NCBI GenBank assembly: GCA_905209075.1
Contig: CAJLRL010000001.1
Coordinates: forward strand, 62,001 to 126,000
DNA length: 64,000 nt
Source: an uncultured Lachnospiraceae bacterium
GTDB lineage: Bacteria; Bacillota; Clostridia; Lachnospirales; Lachnospiraceae
Direction: 5' to 3'
In this document: positions 16,213 to 24,712 of the stretch, piece after piece
Position numbering within the stretch: the first letter of the stretch is position 1
Layout: every line of letters starts with the position of its first letter
Notes under the pieces: generated by a model
Told to the model about the DNA's origin: nothing
Database searches by the model: none
Seen by the model: the letters and a program-made list of their open reading frames with translations, nothing else
Made by a program: the position numbers and the translations under genes

Positions 16213-17976
16213 ATGAGGCAGAATAAATATACGTTATTACCCTATATATTAAAATATAAATGGCATTATGCGATAGGTGTATTTGTTCTTATGATGGTAG
16301 ATCTCGCAAATCTGTATATACCTCAGTTTATCGGTGAGATAATAGATGGTATCACATCGGGAATACTTGATATAAGAGGTGTGGAATGGGTCATACTTAA
16401 AATCTTTATAGCCGGGATTATAATAATGATAGGCCGTTTTGGATGGAGGTATTTTATTATTGGCGCATCAAGAGGGATAGAGTACAGGCTTAGGGATGAT
16501 ATGTTTTCCCATATGGAAACTCTATCAGCACGTTATTATAATAGCCATAAAACGGGAGATCTCATGGCTTATTTTACAAATGATCTTCAGGCAGTGCGTA
16601 TGGGAACAGGAATGGCCGTGATCACAACATTCGATGCTGTTATTATGACGATCATGGTCCTTGTAAAGATGATAGTCTATGTTGACTTTAAGCTTACGAT
16701 GTTTGCTTTTGTCCCGCTTATATTTATAGCGGTAGGATGTTATTTTTATGGGATGGAATCTAAAAAACGCCAGGTAAAAAGGCAGGATGCATTTTCATTT
16801 TTATCAGATAAAGTACAGGAGAGCATAGCAGGAATCCGTGTTGTAAAAGCGTTTGTACAGGAAGATGAGGATTTTAAGACATTTGAAAAAGCATGTGAAA
16901 ACAGCAGGGAAAAGAATCTTGATGTAGTAAAACTCCGTGCGTTTTTCGGCCCGGCACTTGATGCAGTAATAGGAATAAGTGTGATCGTGACACTTATTGC
17001 CGGTGGAAAAATGGTATTAGATGGTCAGGTGTCGATAGGACAGTTTGTGGCATTTAATTCATATATCGATATGCTTGTCTGGCCTATGATAGCAGCAGGT
17101 GATTGTATAAATACATTCAGCCAGGCCGTTGCGGCATGGGGAAGGATAAAAACCATCTTTGAGGAAAAACCTGACATTGTGGATATGGTGCCTGAAAATC
17201 CAGATCTTGGGATAAGTGGAGATATAAAGCTTGATCATCTGACGTTTACATATCCCGATGGGACAAAACCTGTTCTCCGGGATGTAAATATCCATGTAAA
17301 AAAAGGTGAAATGCTTGGCATATTAGGGCGTACTGGAAGTGGAAAATCATCTCTCGCTGATCTGCTTCTCCGCGTATATGACTGTAAAAAAGGAATGATA
17401 CTTTTAGATGGAAAACCTATAACAGATTATCCGCTTTCAGTATTGCACCGGGATATATCGTATGTGCCGCAGGAAAATTTTTTGTTTTCTGATACACTTG
17501 AGGAGAATATTGCATTTGGTCTTGAAGACAGGATATCGGATAATCCTGTCATATCGGATGAGGTAAAACAGGCGGCAAAGAATGCATGTATACATGATAA
17601 TATCATGGGATTTCCGGATGAGTATAAAACAATGGTAGGTGAGAGGGGAGTGACTCTTTCAGGCGGACAAAAGCAGAGAAGTTCAATAGCGCGTGCCCTT
17701 CTAAAGGATTCACCTGTTCTTATACTTGACGATTCGCTTTCGGCTGTAGACACAGATACGGAAGAGAAGATACTGGAAAATCTTGTTGAAATCCGCAAAG
17801 GCAAGACAACGATAGTGATCGCACATAGGATTTCAACACTCCAAAAAGCTGATAATGTAGCTGTACTTCTGGATGGTGTGATTGCTGAATATGGTACACC
17901 GGATGAGCTGTTGAAACTGGGCGGATTTTATTCTGATATCAGTCATAAACAGCAGCTCGAGAATGAATTGGGATAA
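16213..17976 (+). CDS. ABC exporter half-transporter, subunit A (degenerate Walker B glutamate)
   Basis: A 587-residue fused permease-ATPase with six membrane segments in residues 15-300 and a C-terminal ATPase. Walker A is GILGRTGSGKSSLADLL, the signature is a canonical LSGGQKQRSSIARALL, and Walker B reads LILDDSLSAVD. The catalytic glutamate is therefore replaced by Asp. That is the hallmark of the non-hydrolysing site in heterodimeric exporters such as BmrC/BmrD and TM287/288. ATG 16213 follows GGGAGC; an in-frame GTG at 16171 is upstream. It pairs with the overlapping next gene. The substrate (drug, peptide or lipid) is unknown. Confidence 0.88.
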   Translation: MRQNKYTLLPYILKYKWHYAIGVFVLMMVDLANLYIPQFIGEIIDGITSGILDIRGVEWVILKIFIAGIIIMIGRFGWRYFIIGASRGIEYRLRDDMFSHMETLSARYYNSHKTGDLMAYFTNDLQAVRMGTGMAVITTFDAVIMTIMVLVKMIVYVDFKLTMFAFVPLIFIAVGCYFYGMESKKRQVKRQDAFSFLSDKVQESIAGIRVVKAFVQEDEDFKTFEKACENSREKNLDVVKLRAFFGPALDAVIGISVIVTLIAGGKMVLDGQVSIGQFVAFNSYIDMLVWPMIAAGDCINTFSQAVAAWGRIKTIFEEKPDIVDMVPENPDLGISGDIKLDHLTFTYPDGTKPVLRDVNIHVKKGEMLGILGRTGSGKSSLADLLLRVYDCKKGMILLDGKPITDYPLSVLHRDISYVPQENFLFSDTLEENIAFGLEDRISDNPVISDEVKQAAKNACIHDNIMGFPDEYKTMVGERGVTLSGGQKQRSSIARALLKDSPVLILDDSLSAVDTDTEEKILENLVEIRKGKTTIVIAHRISTLQKADNVAVLLDGVIAEYGTPDELLKLGGFYSDISHKQQLENELG

Positions 17977-19783
17977 AAATATGAATAATAAAAGAGTAGA
18001 TAACACAAAAGAAAATTATATAAAGGGACATGAAGACGCTTTACGATCAGAGAAAAGAAGAACCGGCAGTTCAGTTGTCAGGCTTATAACTTATATGAAA
18101 CCATATGCTCATTGGGTTATTTTTGCGCTTTTTCTTGTTTTATGCCTGACTGGTTTTGATCTGTATCGCCCAATGCTTGTCGGAGATGCTATCGATACAT
18201 TTGGTGCAGATGGGGATTATGATATTATTATTGATACTGCAATAAAGTATGCGGTTGTTCTTGCACTTAGTGTGATTTTTAATATTGCACAGACATGGAT
18301 ACTACAAAAAGCAGGACAAAATATAATACTTGAAATCAGAAAAGATCTATACAGACATATCCAGTCATTAGGCAGCAGATATTTTGATATTACTCCGGTC
18401 GGAAAACTGGTGACACGCGTAACAAATGATGTAGAAGCACTAAATGAAATGTATTCAGGTATATTAGTGCAGCTTTTCAGAAACATTGTAAAAATAGCAG
18501 GTCTGGCAGGTGTCATGATCGCACTGGATGTTAAGCTTGCTGCCGTGTCGTTTGTGCTCATGCCGGTTGTGATAGGGCTTACAGTACTCTGCCAAAGGAT
18601 TGCCAGAAATATTTACAGACTTTACAGGACACGTCTTACAGATCTTAACACGTTTCTTTCTGAGCATCTTTCAGGAATGAAGATAATACAGATATTTGGC
18701 AGGCAGGAACGTAAATTTGAGGAATTTCATGACAAAAATACAAAGCTGTACAGGGCGTTTTACAGGGAAATGCTTATGTATGCCGTATTTCGTCCGCTTA
18801 TTTATATTTTAAGTATTTTATCCCTTATGATAGTACTTTGGTTTGGAAGCAAAAATGTGTTTGATTCAGCTATATCGATAGGAACATTGTATATTTTTTC
18901 AAACTATATAAGATCTTTTTTTGATCCTATACAGGAACTGGCAGAGCAGTTTTCTACGCTTCAGTCATCAGTTGCTTCGGCTGAGAAAATATTTTCTGTT
19001 ATGGATGAAGATGAGTTTATACCAGAGATCGAAAATCCTCAAAAACCGGATAGGATCATCGGCAAAATTGAATTTGACCATGTGTGGTTTGCATATGATG
19101 GTAAAAATTATGTGCTAAGGGATGTTTCGTTCGTGATAAATCCCGGTGAAAAAGTGGCCTTTGTAGGTGCAACAGGAGCCGGAAAATCGTCTATTTTAAA
19201 CCTGATAGGACGTTATTATGACATTCAGAAGGGACATATTTATATTGATGGGATTGATATCAGGAAGCTTAGTAAAAAGCAGCTTCGAAGTGCAATTGGA
19301 CAGATGCAGCAGGATGTATTTATATTTGAGGGCGATGTGGCTGGCAATATCCGGCTTAATGATAATGAGATTACGGATGAACAGATAAAAAAAGCGGCTG
19401 AATATGTAAATGCATCACATTTTATTGAAAAGCTTCCAAATGGTTATCATGAGCCGGTTACAGAACGGGGGGCTACATTTTCAGCAGGAGAGCGCCAGCT
19501 TTTATCATTTGCCAGAACATTGGCACATAATCCCAGCATACTTGTTATGGATGAGGCAACAGCAAATATCGACACAGAGACGGAAATACTGATCCAGGAG
19601 GCTCTGGAAAAGCTTATGGATGGCAGGACGACAATAATGGTTGCACATCGCCTTTCTACAATACAGCATGCAGACTGTATAATGGTCATGCATAAGGGCT
19701 GTATATGTGAGCGTGGCACACATCAGGAACTCTTAGAGCAGGATGGAGTATACAGAAAGCTTTATGAGCTTCAGATATCATAA
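17963..19783 (+). CDS. ABC exporter half-transporter, subunit B
   Basis: A 606-residue permease-ATPase. A charged N-terminal tail of about 45 residues is followed by six membrane segments and an ATPase with Walker A GATGAGKSSILN. Its signature FSAGERQLLSFARTLA is non-canonical, and Walker B LVMDEATANID keeps the glutamate. The mix is complementary to subunit A: the degenerate ATP site would combine A's Walker motifs with B's altered signature. The start overlaps subunit A by 14 bases; ATG 17981, just after A's stop, is an alternative start. Both lack strong ribosome sites. Confidence 0.87.
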   Translation: MNWDKNMNNKRVDNTKENYIKGHEDALRSEKRRTGSSVVRLITYMKPYAHWVIFALFLVLCLTGFDLYRPMLVGDAIDTFGADGDYDIIIDTAIKYAVVLALSVIFNIAQTWILQKAGQNIILEIRKDLYRHIQSLGSRYFDITPVGKLVTRVTNDVEALNEMYSGILVQLFRNIVKIAGLAGVMIALDVKLAAVSFVLMPVVIGLTVLCQRIARNIYRLYRTRLTDLNTFLSEHLSGMKIIQIFGRQERKFEEFHDKNTKLYRAFYREMLMYAVFRPLIYILSILSLMIVLWFGSKNVFDSAISIGTLYIFSNYIRSFFDPIQELAEQFSTLQSSVASAEKIFSVMDEDEFIPEIENPQKPDRIIGKIEFDHVWFAYDGKNYVLRDVSFVINPGEKVAFVGATGAGKSSILNLIGRYYDIQKGHIYIDGIDIRKLSKKQLRSAIGQMQQDVFIFEGDVAGNIRLNDNEITDEQIKKAAEYVNASHFIEKLPNGYHEPVTERGATFSAGERQLLSFARTLAHNPSILVMDEATANIDTETEILIQEALEKLMDGRTTIMVAHRLSTIQHADCIMVMHKGCICERGTHQELLEQDGVYRKLYELQIS

Positions 19784-19792
19784 AAGTTTGAA

Positions 19793-19820
19793 TTGTAATT
19801 CTTGAAACATATGTTAAAAT
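19793..19820 (+). promoter_or_regulatory. Candidate promoter for the structured leader
   Basis: TTGTAA (19793-19798), 16 bases, then TAAAAT (19815-19820). Transcription would start near 19827, about 20 bases before the folded element at 19848. Both boxes are imperfect, so this is a moderate call. Confidence 0.4.
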
Positions 19821-19847
19821 ATAGGCAAAGCAGTTTTTCTATATTAC

Positions 19848-20050
19848 CTGTACAGCCGCTGACATATGGATCAGATAAATCTGGAATATGAGACATGGAA
19901 AATGTCGTTTGGCGGTAAGGGTGTGCAGTGACGTTAATATCTTTAATTTTATTCTATCATTTATTCCTGAAATTTCTGCTTTCAATTATTTTCACCAATT
20001 AGTTAAAGCAGGAAATTTCAATTTAGGATTATCATATATATTTCCTGCTT
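19848..20050 (+). ncRNA. Candidate structured leader RNA with two mutually exclusive hairpins
   Basis: First part: CTGTACA (19848-19854) pairs with TGTGCAG (19922-19928) and CCGC (19856-19859) with GCGG (19912-19915). They enclose CAGA-TAAA-TCTG (19872-19883) and GACAT-GGAAA-ATGTC (19892-19906), giving a multi-branched domain. Second part: arm A (19969-19982), arm B (20005-20019) and arm C (20040-20050). B can pair with A (14 pairs, one bulge) or with C (11 perfect pairs) but not both. C lies ten bases before the AAGGAGG of the nuclease gene. The order of compact domain plus switchable hairpins is that of a riboswitch or attenuator. No known class was recognised. Confidence 0.45.
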
Positions 20051-20074
20051 AAATTTTATTAAGGAGGGTTTTAT

Positions 20075-21046
20075 ATGAGTGGTAACAGAGAGTATAAAAG
20101 TGATGTGTTCAGCATGCTGATGCAGGACAAGGAAAGGGCATTGCAGCTATATAATGTTATGAATGATTCGAATTATCAGAATCCGGAGGATGTTGAAATG
20201 ACAACACTTGATGGTGGAATATCGTTGTCTGTCAGAAATGATGCATCATTTGTAGTAGATGCAAGGCTCAGCATATATGAACATCAGTCTACTGTTTGTC
20301 CTAATATGCCAATAAGAAGTCTTATTTATTTTAGTGTGATATTGTCAGATATGCTTAGTGACAAGAAAAATAAGAAGATGATCGGTCGGAATATTTATGG
20401 AAAAAGACTGGTAAAGATACCGACTCCAAATTTTATTGTTTTTTATAATGGTGAGGAGGAACAGCCGGAAGTTCAGGAGCTTAAGCTTTCAGATGCATTT
20501 GAGAAGCCTACAGACAATCCGAATTTAGAACTTAAATGTAAGGTATACAATATAAATACTGGAAAAAATCGTAAAATAATGGAAGCATGTGGCTGGCTTA
20601 ATGAGTACATGATGTTTGTAAATAAAGTTAAAGAGTACCATGCAGACAGTTCATTTGAAGAACTTGGAAATGACATTGAAAGAGCAATAGATTATTGTAT
20701 TGATAATGATATTCTGAAAGATTTTTTGAGGACTCATAGAAGTGAGGTGACTAAGAGTATGCAGTTGAATTATGAATTTGACAGACAGCTTGAACTTGAA
20801 AGAGCAGATGCGAGGGAAGAAGGCAGGGAAGAAGGCAGAAAAGAAGGCAGAGAAGAAGGCAGAGAAGAAGGCAGGGAAGAAGGTAGAGAAGAAGGTAGAG
20901 AAAAGATAAATCGATTAAATCAACTGCTTGTGGCAGAGGGAAGATTTGAGGATTTAAAGAAATCACTGGAAGATAATGAATATCAGGATAAGCTTCTAAG
21001 AGAGAATGGACTTGTTTCTGACGTCGTATTGAAGAAGTCTGAATGA
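20075..21046 (+). CDS. Rpn-type PD-(D/E)XK nuclease (recombination-promoting nuclease/transposase-like)
   Basis: A 323-residue protein of the Rpn/transposase-31-like group. The nuclease core spans about residues 10-150: a YKSDVFSMLMQDKERAL start, then VVDARLSIYEHQS holding the D...ExQ active-site pattern, and LIYFSVILSDML. Residues about 247-277 are a charged four-residue repeat (REEG) encoded by seven tandem 12-base units, expected to form a helix. E. coli RpnA-E promote RecA-independent recombination and some act in phage defence; many copies occur in Lachnospiraceae genomes. A strong AAGGAGG site precedes the ATG. The next gene overlaps the stop. Confidence 0.85.
   Translation: MSGNREYKSDVFSMLMQDKERALQLYNVMNDSNYQNPEDVEMTTLDGGISLSVRNDASFVVDARLSIYEHQSTVCPNMPIRSLIYFSVILSDMLSDKKNKKMIGRNIYGKRLVKIPTPNFIVFYNGEEEQPEVQELKLSDAFEKPTDNPNLELKCKVYNINTGKNRKIMEACGWLNEYMMFVNKVKEYHADSSFEELGNDIERAIDYCIDNDILKDFLRTHRSEVTKSMQLNYEFDRQLELERADAREEGREEGRKEGREEGREEGREEGREEGREKINRLNQLLVAEGRFEDLKKSLEDNEYQDKLLRENGLVSDVVLKKSE
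20813..20896 (+). repeat. Seven tandem 12-base repeats inside the Rpn-type gene
   Basis: Copies of AGRGAAGAAGGY, with one AGAAAAGAAGGC variant, encode the REEG repeat. The unit is a multiple of three, so copy-number change would lengthen or shorten the helix without shifting the frame. Confidence 0.9.
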
Positions 21047-21666
21047 TGAAGAAAGTTTATATTAATAATATTAAAATAATTATCGAAGATATCATAAATG
21101 TCAAAGAAAATGAGGACGAAATAATTCCACTTATACCTTCATATTATGCAGAAAAATATAGGCGTATAGCTGGAAGACAGAATGGAAAATGTTATACGGC
21201 GGCATATCAGGAGCTTCTGGCGGGATACATGCTGTATAGATATTTAGGTATCACATCTGATGAGCAGATCGTAAGAAATGAACATGGTAAACCGGATATA
21301 GCACCTGGATATAAAAAGAACATATCATTACATTTTAATCTGGCTCATAGTGGCTCATATGTGGTTCTCGCAATTTCAGATGAACCTGTCGGAATTGATA
21401 TTGAGCGGACAGATCGTATGAACTGGAAGGTAGCACGGCGGATATTACGCCCGGATCAGCTTCAGAGACTTGAAAGTTATAAGGATAAGCCTGACAGACT
21501 TCAATATGAATTTACAAGGTACTGGACACAATATGAAGCCATAATGAAACTTAATGGTACGGGGCTTGCAGTTAAACTTGATGATGAAATCATGAAAACT
21601 TATGAAAAAGGTGTGGTATTTTATGATCTGGACGGATATATTATAGCAGCAGCCCGGTATGCTTAA
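21043..21666 (+). CDS. Sfp-type 4'-phosphopantetheinyl transferase
   Basis: A 207-residue protein of the Sfp superfamily. It has the LHFNLAHSGSYVVLA motif (residues about 104-118), the magnesium-binding VGIDIERTD (near 125), and the late FTRYWTQYEAIMKLNG helix with the W-x3-EA-x2-K pattern. Such enzymes transfer phosphopantetheine from CoA to carrier proteins of fatty-acid, peptide or polyketide synthases. No carrier-protein synthase is seen in this window, so the target is elsewhere. The start overlaps the stop of the Rpn-type gene, which places it under the same structured leader. Confidence 0.88.
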   Translation: MMKKVYINNIKIIIEDIINVKENEDEIIPLIPSYYAEKYRRIAGRQNGKCYTAAYQELLAGYMLYRYLGITSDEQIVRNEHGKPDIAPGYKKNISLHFNLAHSGSYVVLAISDEPVGIDIERTDRMNWKVARRILRPDQLQRLESYKDKPDRLQYEFTRYWTQYEAIMKLNGTGLAVKLDDEIMKTYEKGVVFYDLDGYIIAAARYA

Positions 21667-21762
21667 ACATAGATCAATTATAGCTGATTACCTAAATAAA
21701 GCCTTATGGATACAAAAATAAACAGATAGAAACCGAGGGATATATGAGACAGAAGGAATTAG

Positions 21763-21885
21763 AAAAATGGCAAGGCGAAGGCTCTTAAGGTGACAACGCT
21801 TGCAAAGCTTTGTGAGGCGCTCGACTGCCAGTCGGGAGATATATTGGAGTACAGACCGGTCGATGATGATGGATATTTAATGTAG
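21763..21885 (+). pseudogene. Fragment of a Cro/C1-type (YozG-like) HTH regulator
   Basis: The frame after a stop at 21760-21762 encodes about 40 residues including KVTTLAKLCEALDCQSGDILEY, which is the C-terminal half of the small Xre-family HTH proteins. No start codon or N-terminal recognition helix remains. It is best read as a truncated remnant between the transferase gene and the aldo/keto reductase gene. Confidence 0.7.
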
Positions 21886-21931
21886 AAAATTGGAATAGAT
21901 AAAATATGTTATATGGAACAGGAGAGATAAA

Positions 21932-22957
21932 ATGAGAGAGATTACACTTGGAAGCACAGGAATAACTGTGCCACAGAATGGATTTGGGGCACTTCCGGTG
22001 CAGAGGGTAAATGAGGAAACAGCAGTAAAGCTTCTTAGAAAAGCATACGAGGGAGGTATGCGCTTTTTTGACACAGCAAGAGCTTATTCTGACAGTGAGG
22101 AAAAAGTTGGTGCAGCATTTGAGGGAATACGTGAAAATATTTATATAGCTACTAAAACTGCTGCAAAGACACCAGAGGAATTCTGGAAACAGCTGGAGAT
22201 ATCTCTAAAAAATCTTAGGACGGATTATATAGATATATATCAGTTTCATTGTGCAGACCAGTGTTATGTTCCGGGAGACGGAACCGGCATGTATGAGGCG
22301 ATGCTCGAGGCAAAGAAACAGGGGAAGATCAGGCATATAGGAATCACAGCACACAAGATAGGAGTCGCCAGAGAGAGTATCGGATGCGGCTACTATGAGA
22401 CATTGCAGTTTCCATTCAGCTATATTTCAACACCTCAGGAGATCGAACTTGTAAAAGAGTGCAAAGAACACAACATGGGCTTCATAGCTATGAAGGGTCT
22501 TGCAGGAGGTCTTATAAACCAGTCAAAGCCTGCCATGGCATTTATGACGCAGTTTGACAATGTTATTCCAATATGGGGGATACAGAGGGAGAAAGAACTT
22601 GATGAGTGGCTGTCATTCATGGATGAAACGCCTCGGATGGATGATGAAATAACTGCATACATAGAGAAAGAAAAACAGGAACTTGTTGGAGATTTCTGCC
22701 GTGGATGTGGATACTGTATGCCATGTCCGGCAGGAATTATGATAAATCAATGCGCACGTATGTCACTTATGCTGCGCCGTGCACCATCAAAGGAATGGCT
22801 TACTCCACAGATGCAGGAAGAAATGAAAAAGATAGAAAATTGTAAACATTGTGGTGCATGCATAAAAAAATGTCCTTATGAGCTTGATACACCGGCACTT
22901 TTGGAGAAAAATTATGATGACTATAAAAAAGTGCTTGCAGGAGAAGTGGAAGTATAA
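21932..22957 (+). CDS. Aldo/keto reductase with C-terminal ferredoxin-type [4Fe-4S] domain
   Basis: A 341-residue protein. Residues 1-230 are an aldo/keto-reductase barrel: FFDTARAYSDSE carries the catalytic Asp and Tyr, ATKTAAK the Lys, and YQFHCAD the His. Residues about 245-310 carry two cysteine clusters (FCRGCGYCMPCPAGI and CKHCGACIKKCP) like those of bacterial ferredoxins. This architecture is frequent in anaerobic Firmicutes and suggests electron exchange with an iron-sulfur carrier. The substrate is unknown. A GGAGAG site precedes the ATG. Confidence 0.88.
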   Translation: MREITLGSTGITVPQNGFGALPVQRVNEETAVKLLRKAYEGGMRFFDTARAYSDSEEKVGAAFEGIRENIYIATKTAAKTPEEFWKQLEISLKNLRTDYIDIYQFHCADQCYVPGDGTGMYEAMLEAKKQGKIRHIGITAHKIGVARESIGCGYYETLQFPFSYISTPQEIELVKECKEHNMGFIAMKGLAGGLINQSKPAMAFMTQFDNVIPIWGIQREKELDEWLSFMDETPRMDDEITAYIEKEKQELVGDFCRGCGYCMPCPAGIMINQCARMSLMLRRAPSKEWLTPQMQEEMKKIENCKHCGACIKKCPYELDTPALLEKNYDDYKKVLAGEVEV

Positions 22958-23101
22958 TATAGTAAAAAATCGGTGTCAAGCTTGCGTTTGGACAGTAACT
23001 ATAACGGCACATGTAACAGAGTATAATGACGGACATATGTACAGAACTGTGCTTGTAACATGTAGTAAAGGACCATTATAATGGGAGGTATAATATAATA
23101 T

Positions 23102-24541
23102 ATGGATAAATATGACGTTATAATAATAGGTGCAGGTCCCGGTGGGATTTTCGGGGCATACGAGCTTATTGAGAGAAATCCGGATTGTAAAATAGCTGTT
23201 TTTGAGGCCGGACATGAGCTCGCAAAGAGAAAATGTCCGATAGATGGAAAAAAAGTAAAAAGCTGTATCTCATGCAAAAGCTGCTCTATAATGAGTGGTT
23301 TTGGAGGAGCAGGAGCTTTTTCGGATGGTAAATACAATATAACAAATGATTTCGGTGGCACTCTTTTCGAGTACATCGGAAAACAGCAGGCAATCGACCT
23401 GATGAAATATGTAGACGATATAAATATGAAATATGGTGGAGAAGGCACAAAACTGTATTCGACAGCTGGGACAGATCTGAAAAAAATCTGTATGCAGAAT
23501 AAACTGAAGCTTCTTGATGCCTCTGTAAGACATCTCGGAACAGATATAAATTATGTTGTTCTTGAAAATATGTATACACATCTTAAGGATAAGGTCGATT
23601 TTTACTTTGATACACCTGTTGAGTCTGTCGGAGTTATTTATGATGGGAAACTTCAAAAAACGGATATTGATGCTGCAGATAATAATGCCGCAGATAATAA
23701 TGCGGTCACAGGCTATTCTGTCAAAACAGAGGATGGCACATATGAGAGCAGATACTGCATAATCTCAGTAGGACGAAGCGGAAGCAAATGGATGGAACAT
23801 GTATGTAGTGAACTGGATATACCTACGAAATCAAACCGTGTTGATATAGGTGTGCGTGTAGAGCTTCCAGCTATGATTTTCTCACATCTGACAGATGAAC
23901 TATATGAGAGCAAGATTGTATACAGAACACAACTTTTTGAGGATAATGTCCGTACATTTTGTATGAACCCTCATGGAATTGTTGTAAATGAGAACACGAA
24001 TGGCATTGTTACCGTAAACGGACATAGTTATGAAGGAGCAGACAAGCAGACAGAAAATACGAACTTTGCTCTTCTTGTGGCAAAGCATTTTTCAGAGCCG
24101 TTCAAGGATAGCAACGGATATGGAGAAAGTATTGCACGCCTTTCAAACATGCTTGGCGGAGGTGTTATCGTACAGCGTTTCGGTGATCTTGTCAGAGGAC
24201 GCCGGAGTAATGAGAAGCGTATAGAAGAGGGACTTGTGACACCTACACTTTCAGCTACACCGGGAGATTTAAGCCTCGTACTTCCAAAGCGTATTTTAGA
24301 TGGAATTATAGAGATGATCTATGCGCTTGATAAGATTGCACCGGGAACAGCAAATGATGATACATTGCTCTATGGTGTGGAAGTTAAGTTCTACAATATG
24401 GAGGTAGAATTAGACGAGCATCTTGAGAGCAAATATAAAGGACTTTATATCATAGGAGATGGAAGTGGAGTTACGCATTCACTTTCCCACGCTTCAGCAA
24501 GCGGTGTATATGTAGCCCGTGAAATAGAAGCCGCAAAATAA
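23102..24541 (+). CDS. FAD/NAD(P)-dependent oxidoreductase
   Basis: A 479-residue flavoprotein. The N-terminal dinucleotide-binding motif is DVIIIGAGPGGIFGAYEL, followed by a cysteine-rich stretch CISCKSCSIMSGFGGAGAFSDGK. A late IIGDGSGVTHSLSHASASG motif closes the FAD site. This is the family of FAD-dependent dehydrogenases related to COG2509, whose reaction is not established. A small DAADNNAADNNA repeat sits near residue 195. GGGAGG precedes ATG 23102, and a strong terminator follows, so it appears to be a single-gene unit. Confidence 0.82.
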   Translation: MDKYDVIIIGAGPGGIFGAYELIERNPDCKIAVFEAGHELAKRKCPIDGKKVKSCISCKSCSIMSGFGGAGAFSDGKYNITNDFGGTLFEYIGKQQAIDLMKYVDDINMKYGGEGTKLYSTAGTDLKKICMQNKLKLLDASVRHLGTDINYVVLENMYTHLKDKVDFYFDTPVESVGVIYDGKLQKTDIDAADNNAADNNAVTGYSVKTEDGTYESRYCIISVGRSGSKWMEHVCSELDIPTKSNRVDIGVRVELPAMIFSHLTDELYESKIVYRTQLFEDNVRTFCMNPHGIVVNENTNGIVTVNGHSYEGADKQTENTNFALLVAKHFSEPFKDSNGYGESIARLSNMLGGGVIVQRFGDLVRGRRSNEKRIEEGLVTPTLSATPGDLSLVLPKRILDGIIEMIYALDKIAPGTANDDTLLYGVEVKFYNMEVELDEHLESKYKGLYIIGDGSGVTHSLSHASASGVYVAREIEAAK

Positions 24542-24628
24542 AATTATAATATGAAATACTTTTAAAAAAGTAAATATAAACATAATGTTTGGGTAAATGG
24601 GAAAACTTATCATTATGAACTATTGAAA

Positions 24629-24670
24629 TGCTACATTAGTTAGATTAAACTAACTAATGTAGCATTTTTT
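24629..24670 (+). terminator. Rho-independent terminator after the flavoprotein gene
   Basis: A perfect 15-base inverted repeat (TGCTACATTAGTTAG at 24629-24643 with its complement at 24650-24664), six-base loop, then six T residues. It separates the oxidoreductase from the enolase gene. Confidence 0.85.
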
Positions 24671-24712
24671 AGGAACACAGTTTTGAATCAGAAGAACATA
24701 AGGAGGTTCATA

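Noticed and set aside
20813..20896. A CRISPR array
   Set aside because: The 12-base units are contiguous with no spacers and are coding.
20075..21046. An insertion sequence around the Rpn-type nuclease
   Set aside because: No flanking inverted or direct repeats were seen. The nearby inverted arms (19969-20050) are one-sided and better explained as RNA hairpins.
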